64,000 nt of DNA from Yeosuana aquiaggeris (lineage in GTDB: Bacteria; Bacteroidota; Bacteroidia; Flavobacteriales; Flavobacteriaceae): the NCBI RefSeq assembly GCF_044003965.1, contig NZ_JBAWKC010000003.1, positions 434,001 to 498,000 on the forward strand, read 5' to 3'. Both the position numbers and the translations under genes were made by a program. A model generated the notes under the pieces. It was not told the DNA's origin. It searched no databases and was given only the letters and a program-made list of their open reading frames with translations. This document shows, piece by piece, positions 34,656-43,129 of the stretch. Position 1 is the stretch's first letter; each line of letters begins with the position of its first letter.

Positions 34656-36041
34656 ATGTTTAATAGATTAAAAGGATTTACACGCGCATTTTGGACAGCA
34701 AATATTGTTGAACTTCTAGAAAGAGGAGCCTATTATGGTGTATTTATAGTTATTACACTTTATCTATCCCGAATCTTAGGGTTTACCGATGTAGAAGCTG
34801 GTTTAATATCTGGTGTTTTTTCAGGTGGTTTGTATTTACTACCAACGTTTACAGGCGCTTTGGCTGATAAAATTGGATTTAAAAATTCTTTATTAATTGC
34901 TTTCACTCTGTTAAGTTTAGGATATTTTGGCTTGGGTATATTACCAACCGCTCTTGAATCAATTGGGCTTGTAGACTATTCGGGTGATATTACATTTACT
35001 GGATTACTGGAATCAAGTCAAAGATGGGCTATAGTTCCGATAATGATTATCATCATGATTGGTGGTTCTTTTATTAAATCCGTTATCACTGGCACAGTTG
35101 CTAAAGAAACAACAGAGGAAAATAGAGCCCAAGGTTTCTCCATATTTTATATGATGGTAAATATTGGAGCCTTTTCAGGAAAAACAATTGTAAAACCTTT
35201 AAGAGATTCTATGGGAGACAAGGGGTTTGTTTATATAAATTACTTTTCAACTGCTATGACCCTTATAGCTTTGATAATGATTATTTTCTTTTATAAAAGT
35301 TCAAAACATCAGGGTGAAGGAAAAACCTTTAAAGAAATTTGGAGCGCTTTAATAAAGGTATTGTTTAATGGTAGATTAATAACCCTTATATTAATAATCA
35401 CAGGATTTTGGATGGTGCAACATCAACTATACGCGACCATGCCAAAATACGTTCTTAGAATGGCTGGAGAAGGGGCTTCTCCTTCTTGGTATGCCAACGT
35501 GAACCCTTTAATAGTAGTGCTTACTGTTACTTTTGTAACAAGAATGATGGCCAGCAAAACACCGTTATTTTCTATGACAGTTGGTATGTTTATCATGCCG
35601 CTTTCTGCCATTGCCATGGCTTCAGGAAATTGGTTTAGTAGTGGTGATATTGATTTTGGTATAATAAGCATACACCCTATAGCCATTATGATGATTATTG
35701 GTATTGCACTACAAGCTTTAGCTGAATCTTTTATTTCACCTAGATACCTACAATTTTTCTCTATACAAGCTCCAAAAGGGGAAGAAGGATTATATCTTGG
35801 TTTTAGTCACTTGCATTCCTTCCTGTCATCTATTTTAGGTTTTGGATTATCGGGATATTTACTCTCAAAATACTGTCCTGAACCAAAATTATTTGAAACA
35901 CGTGAAGCTTGGGAAATAGCATCTGTTAATGCTCATTATATTTGGTATTATTTTGCTGCAATTGCTTTAACAGCTGCAATTTCATTAATTATTTACGGAA
36001 AGGTGATTGATAGATTGGATGCAAAGGCTAACAAATTGTAA
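34656..36041 (+). CDS. MFS transporter, POT/PTR-like
   Basis: 461 residues with about 12-14 membrane helices. The first helix carries IVELLERGAYYGVFIV, the ExxER-YY motif of proton-dependent oligopeptide transporters, and GALADKIGFKNS is the MFS loop 2-3 motif. QGFSIFYMMVNIGAFSG matches the POT helix 4-5 region. Flavobacterial proteins of this type are usually only labelled MFS; a peptide or small-molecule proton symporter is likely, the substrate unproven. It is monocistronic. Confidence 0.85.
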   Translation: MFNRLKGFTRAFWTANIVELLERGAYYGVFIVITLYLSRILGFTDVEAGLISGVFSGGLYLLPTFTGALADKIGFKNSLLIAFTLLSLGYFGLGILPTALESIGLVDYSGDITFTGLLESSQRWAIVPIMIIIMIGGSFIKSVITGTVAKETTEENRAQGFSIFYMMVNIGAFSGKTIVKPLRDSMGDKGFVYINYFSTAMTLIALIMIIFFYKSSKHQGEGKTFKEIWSALIKVLFNGRLITLILIITGFWMVQHQLYATMPKYVLRMAGEGASPSWYANVNPLIVVLTVTFVTRMMASKTPLFSMTVGMFIMPLSAIAMASGNWFSSGDIDFGIISIHPIAIMMIIGIALQALAESFISPRYLQFFSIQAPKGEEGLYLGFSHLHSFLSSILGFGLSGYLLSKYCPEPKLFETREAWEIASVNAHYIWYYFAAIALTAAISLIIYGKVIDRLDAKANKL

Positions 36042-36361
36042 TTTAAAATACTTGTTATATTAACTAAAAAACAATAAATATTTCTAACGAGTTATAGGGG
36101 CTAACACATAATGCTTCCCTCCTATGTAGTCGCATAAAAAGTATTTACGCGCTTCGCTCCTATTTGGGAAATTGTAACTTGTGAACAACAAGCAGTTTCA
36201 TTAACATTATAGAGATATGTAGCGGCATCCTTTTTAAACGTTTTGAAACAGCATGGTGTTATACAATACACTTTAAACAAACAGATTGCTTCGTCGTGTC
36301 TCCTCGCAATGACGCTTAAGAAGATATAGCGAATAGTCCGACTCTTTGGTAATGCCCAAAT
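36042..36361. other. Intergenic region containing a dispersed palindromic repeat
   Basis: 320 bases between convergent genes. The part near 36090-36260 is mixed in composition without an open frame; the right part holds the palindromic repeat at 36283-36314. A 63-codon minus-strand open frame here (36464-36273) reads the repeat as HCEETRRSNL and overlaps the helicase gene; it is not a gene. Confidence 0.5.
36283..36314. repeat. Dispersed palindromic (REP-like) repeat
   Basis: The 32-base unit begins AGATTGCTTCGTCGTGTC and ends TCGCAATGACG, with ATTGC/GCAAT and CGTC/GACG pairing arms. Near-identical palindromes are scattered in intergenic DNA of many Bacteroidota and other bacteria and give rise to spurious HCEE-type peptide reads. 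One copy is present here. Confidence 0.7.
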
Positions 36362-37675
36362 TTATAAAATAGTGACGCGTACTTTTTTCTTTTTTAGTCG
36401 GGTATTGTTTAATGCTGCCACCAAACTGTTTGCTATGGTTACGGGTACGCCAACAAAGGCGCAATCTTGTTTTAACTCTATAGTTCCCAATTGATCTGGG
36501 TTGATGCCACCTAGTTTAAAAAACATACCAGCGATGTCGCCTTTAGAAATTTTATCTTTCCGCCCTCCAGAAATAAACAGGGTTTCCCAAAATTGTGGTT
36601 TATAGGGCGCTTTCTTAGAAATATTAATTCCATTAACTTTTTTAATAAATTCGGGCAATAATTCGTTTTCCCATTTTAATATATAAGCTGTTCCTTTTTC
36701 ATTGACTCTAGCTGTTCTGCCATTTCTATGAATAAATTCTTCTTCATGTCGAGGTAATTCATAATGAATAATATATTTCATTTCTGGAATATCGATGCCT
36801 CTAGCAGCCAAATCGGTGGCTATTAATACTTGACAAGATCCGTTTCTAAATTTAATTAAAGACCGTTCTCTATCTTTTTGCTCCATGTTACCGGAAAAAC
36901 AAGCATGGCTAATTTTATTTCGCTCTAAAAAGCGATCTACTTCATCTATGCTATCTCTTAAATTACAGAAAATAATTCCGGATTCATTACCAATATGCTG
37001 TAACAGTTCTAACAAGGTTTTTAATTTATTTTTTGAAGGAGCAACCACTGTTTTAATAGCTAATGTTGATGCGGCTTTTTCTTTTAAATAGTTTATAATA
37101 TATGGCTTGTCTAATCTTACAAAACCAGGGATTTTAACACCTTGTGTGGCAGAGGTTAAAACACGCTTATTTATGCTAGGTAACTGACTTATAATACCTT
37201 TCATTTCTTCCTCAAAACCATCTTCTAAAGACTTGTCAAATTCATCTAATATAAGCGTTTTTATACTTGCTTTAGAAAACCGATCGTTACTAAAATGATC
37301 TAATATTCTACCGGGTGTGCCTATTAAAATGGCAGGCACGTGTTTGATTTCTATTTTATCTTTACTCATGGGGCGACCGCCATATACCGCATTGACTTTA
37401 AAACCCGTACCCATAGTGCGTGCTACTTGCTCTATTTGTATGGCTAGTTCACGCGATGGTACTAAAATTAAGGCTTGTACGTCGGGGTTTTCGGGGTCTA
37501 AGGCTTCTATTAAGGGTAGTAAAAAAGCCAGGGTTTTGCCGGTGCCTGTTGGCGACAGTAAAATGGTATTGGTTGTTTTTTCTATTACCGCAATAGCCTC
37601 CTCCTGCATAGGGTTTAAGGTATGGATATTTAATTTTGCTAAAATATCTTGTTGGTCTTTTATATCGTTTGCCAT
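36362..37675 (-). CDS. DEAD-box RNA helicase, DbpA type
   Basis: 437 residues: RecA-like domain 1 with SPTGTGKT (motif I), PSRELA, TPGR, DEFD in place of DEAD (motif II) and SAT; domain 2 with ATDLAARGIDIPEM and HRNGRTAR. The C-terminal 80 residues, GRKDKISKGDIAGMFFKLGGI through FVGVP to KKKVRVTIL, match the DbpA RNA-binding domain, which recognises 23S rRNA hairpin 92. A role in large-subunit assembly follows from the family. The start lies two bases after the stop of the other helicase (TAG CC ATG), a tight pair. Confidence 0.9.
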   Translation of the reverse strand: MANDIKDQQDILAKLNIHTLNPMQEEAIAVIEKTTNTILLSPTGTGKTLAFLLPLIEALDPENPDVQALILVPSRELAIQIEQVARTMGTGFKVNAVYGGRPMSKDKIEIKHVPAILIGTPGRILDHFSNDRFSKASIKTLILDEFDKSLEDGFEEEMKGIISQLPSINKRVLTSATQGVKIPGFVRLDKPYIINYLKEKAASTLAIKTVVAPSKNKLKTLLELLQHIGNESGIIFCNLRDSIDEVDRFLERNKISHACFSGNMEQKDRERSLIKFRNGSCQVLIATDLAARGIDIPEMKYIIHYELPRHEEEFIHRNGRTARVNEKGTAYILKWENELLPEFIKKVNGINISKKAPYKPQFWETLFISGGRKDKISKGDIAGMFFKLGGINPDQLGTIELKQDCAFVGVPVTIANSLVAALNNTRLKKKKVRVTIL

Positions 37676-37677
37676 GG

Positions 37678-39030
37678 CTATTGGTTCTTTTTCTTCTTTT
37701 TAGGCTCAGGTGTCGTGGTCGTTCCAATCCTTGTTTGTGCCAAATAATTTGCTAATACTTTTTCAATCAGTTCTTCTTTTGTTAAATGATGAAATACCGT
37801 TCTTACTTTGGTTTTTAAGGCTTCAGAAACTGTATGATTAGGCTTGGTTTTAAATATTTTTTTTGCCCATAACAGGGTGTTGTTTTCTTCAATACTTTGG
37901 GTGTCTGCTTTTTTAAATAGTTTGAAAACGATGCCTAACTCCTTTTCGAAATCGGCAATGTCTGCGACTTCTTCTTGTTGTAATACAGTTAGCGAAAGTC
38001 CCTTTGCTCCTGCTCTGGCGGTGCGTCCGCTTCTGTGCACATAGGTATCATAGGTATCTGGCAAATGATAGTTTACCACATAGGCTATTTCTTTGACATC
38101 GATACCACGGGCCGCTAAATCGGTTGCCACTAATATATCTATATAGCCTTCTCTAAATTGCCCCATAATACGATCGCGAATGCCTTGTGTTAAACTCCCG
38201 TGAAGCGCACCGGACGAGAATTTATTAATGGCTAAGTTTTTTGCCAGTTTATTAACCGCTGCTTTGGTTTTACAGAAAATGATGCCCCTTTGGCCTTCTT
38301 TTGAATTTAAAAAGTGAAGCAACACTTCCAGTTTTTCGATAGGTTCTACCACCACATATTGGTGATCGATGCCTTGATGCCCAACAGTTTCCATATCTGC
38401 TTCGATATGTACCACATGTTTTGACATGTAATTTTGAATCAATTGTTTGATAGTTCCTGGCATGGTAGCCGTAAACAATAAAGTGCGACGTGTTTTTGGA
38501 ATTTCTTTAATAATTATATCCAAACCTTCTTTTAAAGCACTTACCATTTCATCGGCTTCATCCAGCACTAAATAGTTGATGTTTTTGATGTTGATGGCGT
38601 TACGTTGCATTAAATCGATTAATCGACCTGGTGTTGCAACTACTATATGGATGTCATTTTTTAATTGCTCTATTTGAGGTTTTATAGGGATACCTCCACA
38701 AACGGATGCCATGGAAATAGCAGGACTATGAGAAGCAAATGCTGTTAAATTAGCAAATATTTGATGCCCCAGTTCTCTTGTTGGTGCTAGTATAACGGCT
38801 TGTATATTGTTGTTTTTAGTATCAATTAATTGTAACAAAGGCAATCCGAAAGCTGCCGTTTTACCGGTTCCTGTTTTTGCTAAAGCAACGACATCTTTTT
38901 TTTGCTTTAATACAACGGGGATGGTTTTTTCTTGAATATCTGTTGGAACAGAAATGTTTAATTCTACTAAACTTTGTTGTAATTGTTTATTAATTCCTAA
39001 ATCGGAAAAAGCTTTTAACATGGCATTCAT
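37678..39030 (-). CDS. DEAD-box RNA helicase
   Basis: About 450 residues. Motifs in order: the Q motif IQEKTIP, AKTGTGKTAAFGLP (I), APTRELGHQI (Ia), TPGRLIDL, VLDEADEM (II), LFTATMP (III), IIFCKTK, VATDLAARGIDVKEI (V) and HRSGRTARAG (VI). The tail after residue 360 is specific and ends in a basic PEPKKKKKNQ stretch, likely for RNA contact. I start at ATG 39030 (MNAMLKAF), the first that precedes the conserved Q-motif region closely; an ATG at 39054 is also open. It is expressed ahead of the DbpA-type gene. It probably acts in ribosome assembly or RNA decay, perhaps at low temperature. Confidence 0.9.
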   Translation of the reverse strand: MNAMLKAFSDLGINKQLQQSLVELNISVPTDIQEKTIPVVLKQKKDVVALAKTGTGKTAAFGLPLLQLIDTKNNNIQAVILAPTRELGHQIFANLTAFASHSPAISMASVCGGIPIKPQIEQLKNDIHIVVATPGRLIDLMQRNAINIKNINYLVLDEADEMVSALKEGLDIIIKEIPKTRRTLLFTATMPGTIKQLIQNYMSKHVVHIEADMETVGHQGIDHQYVVVEPIEKLEVLLHFLNSKEGQRGIIFCKTKAAVNKLAKNLAINKFSSGALHGSLTQGIRDRIMGQFREGYIDILVATDLAARGIDVKEIAYVVNYHLPDTYDTYVHRSGRTARAGAKGLSLTVLQQEEVADIADFEKELGIVFKLFKKADTQSIEENNTLLWAKKIFKTKPNHTVSEALKTKVRTVFHHLTKEELIEKVLANYLAQTRIGTTTTPEPKKKKKNQ

Positions 39031-39064
39031 TTTTTGCAAAGATAATCTTATCATTTTTGGGAAT

Positions 39065-39148
39065 TGGACAAATAGTCTATTTAAAAAATTGTTTTAAAAA
39101 GAATTTGACGCAATTTATTAAGTATCTATGAATTCTTATATTTGTCCA
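39065..39148. promoter_or_regulatory. Inverted repeat in the divergent helicase/Crp promoter region
   Basis: TGGACAAATA (39065-39074) recurs exactly inverted as TATTTGTCCA (39139-39148), 64 bases apart. The right copy overlaps TATATTTG (39137-39144), a perfect TAnnTTTG -7 element for the Crp-family gene. The arrangement could let one regulator act on both divergent genes. Confidence 0.4.
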
Positions 39149-39741
39149 CTCAATCACTATGCTTAAAAGATTTGCAACAAATAAAAGCTTACTTAGATCA
39201 AATAGCCACCATATCTAACTCAGATTGGGATTTTTTTACTTCAAAATTACAGCCACGTGTTATTCCGAAGAAGGCGATTTTTTTAAAATTCAATGATATA
39301 GAGAATTATATTTCTTTTATTGAATCTGGAGTTGTACGCTTATATATCCCAAAAGAAGACCCAGAAAAAGAAATCACTTTTGGCTTTAGTTTTAAAGACC
39401 AGTTTATAAGTGCTTACGATTCCTTCTTAACACAAACACCTTCAGCGTATCAATTACAAGCGCTTACAGAAACGTCCCTTTTAAGTATCACTTATGATGA
39501 TTTACAAGAGGTGTATAACAAGACCCAAATTGGAAATCTTATTGGCAGATTGACCGCAGAACGGCTCTTTTTGTTAAAATCTAAGCGGGAACAAAATTTA
39601 TTGAATCTTTCTGCAGAGGAACGCTATATGAAGTTGTTTAAAGAGCGTCCGGAACTGTTGAAGGTGATTCCATTAAAATACATCAGTTCTTATATTGGTG
39701 TGACTCCACAAGCTTTAAGCAGAATTAGAAAGCGTTTGTAA
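39142..39741 (+). CDS. Crp/Fnr family transcription regulator
   Basis: Up to 199 residues: an N-terminal cyclic-nucleotide-type beta-roll (ISFIESGVVRLYIPKEDPEKE) and a C-terminal winged helix with KYISSYIGVTPQALSRIRKR as recognition helix. There is no in-frame ATG near the start. TTG 39142 is the first candidate, but it lies inside a TATATTTG -7 element, so TTG 39172 (189 residues, LQQIKAYLDQ) may be the true start. The gene precedes a fatty acid desaturase 69 bases downstream, a possible target. The ligand is unknown; cAMP-binding residues are not obvious. Confidence 0.82.
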   Translation: MSTQSLCLKDLQQIKAYLDQIATISNSDWDFFTSKLQPRVIPKKAIFLKFNDIENYISFIESGVVRLYIPKEDPEKEITFGFSFKDQFISAYDSFLTQTPSAYQLQALTETSLLSITYDDLQEVYNKTQIGNLIGRLTAERLFLLKSKREQNLLNLSAEERYMKLFKERPELLKVIPLKYISSYIGVTPQALSRIRKRL

Positions 39742-39767
39742 TACTCAAATTTATTGATTTGGGTTCA

Positions 39768-39798
39768 TTGTTTCGCTTGAAACATCAATTTACCTTTG
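39768..39798 (+). promoter_or_regulatory. Promoter of the acyl-CoA desaturase gene
   Basis: TTG (39768-39770), a 20-base spacer and TACCTTTG (39791-39798) match the Bacteroidota promoter. Transcription would begin only a few bases before ATG 39811, giving an almost leaderless mRNA, and rules out the upstream TTG 39796 as start. Confidence 0.6.
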
Positions 39799-39810
39799 CC
39801 AAAAAAAATT

Positions 39811-40551
39811 ATGGTTATCATTCTTTTCGTTTTAGTGCTTTGGTATGGCGGCTTATTTTTCCAGTCTTTCTTTTTGCATCGTTATGCGGCACATCAGGTT
39901 TTTACCATGTCTAAAACTATGGAACGAATCACCTTTATCTTAACTTGGATTTTTCAAGGCTCAAGTTATTTAAGCGCATATGGTTATGGGATTATGCATC
40001 GCATGCATCATGCCTATACCGATACTGAAAAGGATCCGCATTCACCTTCTTACGATGCTAATTTATTTACGATGATGTGGAAAACAAAAACGATTTATCA
40101 GGATATAAATAAACAGCGTATTGAAATTGATCAGCGTTTTACCAAAAACGTTCCGCAATGGAAAGGATTTGATAATTTTGCGGGGTCTCGCTTTTCAAGA
40201 TTACTTTGGATCACCATTTACGTTTTAGTCTTTGCTTTCTTTGCTACTGCCTGGTGGCAATGGTTATTATTACCAATAACGTTTTTAATGGCGCCTATTC
40301 ATGGTGTGATTATTAACTGGTTTGGTCATATTTATGGCTATGTGAATTATAAAATGAAAAACACCAGTAAAAATCTCTTTCGTTTTGATTTTTTAATGAT
40401 GGGTGAAGGCTATCATAACAATCATCACAGGCATGCCAGCAGAGCAAATTTTGGTGTAAAATGGTATGAGATTGATGTCACCTATGTGATTATTAAATTA
40501 TTGAATGCCTTTGGTTTTATTCGGTTGAAAACAATTTCAGTTAAGGATTAA
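39811..40551 (+). CDS. Acyl-CoA delta-9-type fatty acid desaturase
   Basis: About 246 residues with four hydrophobic segments and the three histidine boxes of membrane desaturases: HRYAAH (near residue 23), HRMHHAYTD (near 65) and YHNNHHRH (near 205), which together bind the di-iron centre. It introduces a double bond in fatty acyl chains and so adjusts membrane fluidity. I start at ATG 39811 because a promoter element overlaps the only upstream alternative. It lies directly after a Crp-family regulator gene, in the cold-adaptation neighbourhood. Confidence 0.9.
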   Translation: MVIILFVLVLWYGGLFFQSFFLHRYAAHQVFTMSKTMERITFILTWIFQGSSYLSAYGYGIMHRMHHAYTDTEKDPHSPSYDANLFTMMWKTKTIYQDINKQRIEIDQRFTKNVPQWKGFDNFAGSRFSRLLWITIYVLVFAFFATAWWQWLLLPITFLMAPIHGVIINWFGHIYGYVNYKMKNTSKNLFRFDFLMMGEGYHNNHHRHASRANFGVKWYEIDVTYVIIKLLNAFGFIRLKTISVKD

Positions 40552-40767
40552 TCATTTATTTTTTTTGATAGTAATTATGAATCTTTGCTTCCTAAGCAAC
40601 ATATTCATGTTTCCATCCTGTACTTACGTCAATAAAATTTCAAACATTCAATAATAGTAAATATTGAAATAGAAATCAGTATTTATTCTTCATTTAAATT
40701 GAATATACTACAGTTATAAAAAAGATTAGTTATATTCACTCCTCAAAATTAACTTTCCAAGTTTTCA

Positions 40768-42954
40768 ATGGAAAAAATTCAAAAGTTCGGCACCTTTGCA
40801 GGTGTTTTCACCCCTTCATTACTTACCATTTTGGGCGTTATCATGTATATGCGTCTGGGTTGGGTTGTTGGTAATGCGGGATTAATTGGCACTATTGTCA
40901 TTATCATCATCGCCCATATCATTTCAGTAACTACCGGATTGAGTATCTCATCAGTAGCAACGGATAAAAAAATTGGCGCAGGAGGTGTTTATTATGTGCT
41001 TTCACGCAGTATGGGAATTCCTATTGGAGGCTCAATTGGCATTGCCTTATACGTAGGCACAGCACTTTCCATTGCTTTATATTTAATTGGATTTGCAGAA
41101 AGTTTTAATGATTTCTTCAACTTTGGTATGACCATTAATGATTTTAGGATTACTGGAACCATAGCCTTGGTTGGCATTACCCTCTTGGCTTTAATAAGCA
41201 CATCCATAGCCTTAAAAACACAATATATCATTTTAACGGCCATAGTGGTGTCCATTATTTCAATTGTGTTTGGAACAAGAGATTTTGCGCCTGAGACCGT
41301 TAGTATGGTGGCTACAAAAGATGCTGTGCCAATGGAAATTATATTTGCCGTATTTTTTCCTGCTGTTACTGGTTTTACTGCTGGTATAGCCATGAGTGGC
41401 GATTTAAAAGATCCTAAAACTTCCATTCCTAAAGGCACCTTATGGGCTATTGGTGTTGGGCTTATCGTTTATATTTTTCTGTCGGTTTTTATGGCCCTTA
41501 CTATCAATTCAGAAACCTTAAAATCTGATTATAATATTTTAATGAAAATGGCTCTATTTTCACCTGCCGTTGTAGCCGGTATCTGGGGAGCTACCTTATC
41601 GTCTGCTTTGGGTGGTATTCTTGGTGGTCCAAGAATTTTACAAGCCATGTCAATGGATAAAGTAACACCAAAAGTGTTTTCAAAGGGAAAAGGACAAAAT
41701 AATGAGCCTGTTAATGCCCTTATGTTGGTATTTATTATTGCTGAAGCCGGCATTTTAATAGGAGAATTAGATGTTATTGCCCGGGTAGTTTCTATGTTTT
41801 ATCTTACAGCATATGGTTTTATAAATATTGCCTTTTTCTTAGAAAACTGGGCAAATCCTGATTTTCAACCCACCTTTAAAATTAAGCGTTGGATTGGCTT
41901 ACTTGGTTTTTTTGCGTGTTTTGCTGTTATGTTTAAATTAGATATTTTTGCCATGATTGGTGCTTTGGCAATTATTGCCAGTTTGTACTTTTGGCTACAG
42001 CGAAAGGAAGTAAAAATTCAATCAAACGATGTGTGGCGAAGTGTTTGGGAAAATATTGTGAATAAAGGGTTAAAAAAAATCAATGCAAATACCGAAGTGC
42101 AATCCAGTTGGAATCCCAATATCATTTTGTTTAGTGGTCAAAGTGAACACCAATCTTATTTATTGGAATTAAGTAAAACAGTTTCGGGTCGCACGGGCAT
42201 TGTTACCAATTTTAAACTCATTGTTGATGAAAACAATAATAAACCACTCAAAAAAACCGAACAGGTCGTTTCAGATGATGTTTTCTCTGACCTAGGCATC
42301 TTTGCAAGGCAAATGAAAGTGGACAATATTTATACTGGTATTAAAAATATTGCCACCACGTTTGGCTTTTCAGGAGTTGAACCCAATACCATCATGATGG
42401 GTTGGCCAAAAGGGTTGGAAGGCTCAAAGGAATATGCTGAAATGACGGAGACCTTACTGCATTTGGATTATAATTTATTATATCTGGATTTTGATAAAAA
42501 AACAAAATTTGGAAACTATAAAGCCGTCGATTTATGGTGGCGCGAAACAGATAGTAAAAATGCTGAAATGATGCTAAATATAGCGCGGTTTATCATTGCT
42601 TCCGCCCGTTGGCATGAAACCAACATCAGGGTACTATTTGTTAATAACAATAATGTTGATGATAAAATCATTCACAATAAAATAGATAAACTTGTTGAAG
42701 ATTTGCGAGTTAATATAGAGATAAAAATTATAGATAATGCTGTACAGCAAATAGCATTTTATGACTTGATTAAGCAGTATTCAAGTACTACTGATTTAAC
42801 TATTGTAGGTATTCCTAATTATAAAATTGAGCAGCAAGCAGAATTTATTGTTAAAACCAATCAGTTATTTGAAACCATTGGCTCTGCGCTTTTAGTAAAG
42901 GCGGCAAACAATTTTAATGTATTGGACTTGAATTTTATTCAAGAAAAATCTTAA
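40768..42954 (+). CDS. SLC12-type cation-chloride cotransporter / amino acid permease family protein
   Basis: 728 residues. About 12 helices in the first 420 residues form an APC-fold transporter: FGTFAGVFTPSLLTILGVIMYMR at the start of helix 1 and GAGGVYYVLSRSMGIPIGG are typical of the SLC12 branch. The C-terminal 300 residues are cytosolic and resemble the SLC12 regulatory domain (NIILFSGQSE, IMMGWPKG, DLTIVGIP). The length and tail argue against a simple amino acid permease. It is likely to move chloride with Na or K; the ion set is not readable. It is monocistronic. Confidence 0.83.
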   Translation: MEKIQKFGTFAGVFTPSLLTILGVIMYMRLGWVVGNAGLIGTIVIIIIAHIISVTTGLSISSVATDKKIGAGGVYYVLSRSMGIPIGGSIGIALYVGTALSIALYLIGFAESFNDFFNFGMTINDFRITGTIALVGITLLALISTSIALKTQYIILTAIVVSIISIVFGTRDFAPETVSMVATKDAVPMEIIFAVFFPAVTGFTAGIAMSGDLKDPKTSIPKGTLWAIGVGLIVYIFLSVFMALTINSETLKSDYNILMKMALFSPAVVAGIWGATLSSALGGILGGPRILQAMSMDKVTPKVFSKGKGQNNEPVNALMLVFIIAEAGILIGELDVIARVVSMFYLTAYGFINIAFFLENWANPDFQPTFKIKRWIGLLGFFACFAVMFKLDIFAMIGALAIIASLYFWLQRKEVKIQSNDVWRSVWENIVNKGLKKINANTEVQSSWNPNIILFSGQSEHQSYLLELSKTVSGRTGIVTNFKLIVDENNNKPLKKTEQVVSDDVFSDLGIFARQMKVDNIYTGIKNIATTFGFSGVEPNTIMMGWPKGLEGSKEYAEMTETLLHLDYNLLYLDFDKKTKFGNYKAVDLWWRETDSKNAEMMLNIARFIIASARWHETNIRVLFVNNNNVDDKIIHNKIDKLVEDLRVNIEIKIIDNAVQQIAFYDLIKQYSSTTDLTIVGIPNYKIEQQAEFIVKTNQLFETIGSALLVKAANNFNVLDLNFIQEKS

Positions 42955-43073
42955 AGCATATTGATAATATTATTCAAACATAATTTCTGGTTAATTAAAA
43001 AAGGACAACAAAGATTTAGCCTAAACCTATTCCAAATACTCAATTAGATAAGGAATCTTAGTTATAACAAACA

Positions 43074-43112
43074 AAAAAAGAGAGATATCCCATTTGGACA
43101 TCTCTCTATTTT
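43074..43112. terminator. Bidirectional hairpin terminator
   Basis: Arms AGAGAGATATCC (43079-43090) and GGACATCTCTCT (43096-43107) pair with one mismatch, flanked by A and T tracts, between the convergent SLC12-type and ice-binding-type genes. Confidence 0.8.
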
Positions 43113-43129
43113 AAATATTATGTTATAAT

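Noticed and set aside
36273..36464. 63-codon minus-strand open frame ending in HCEETRRSNLFV
   Set aside because: It reads through a dispersed palindromic repeat and overlaps the DbpA-type helicase gene in another frame; a known source of false genes.
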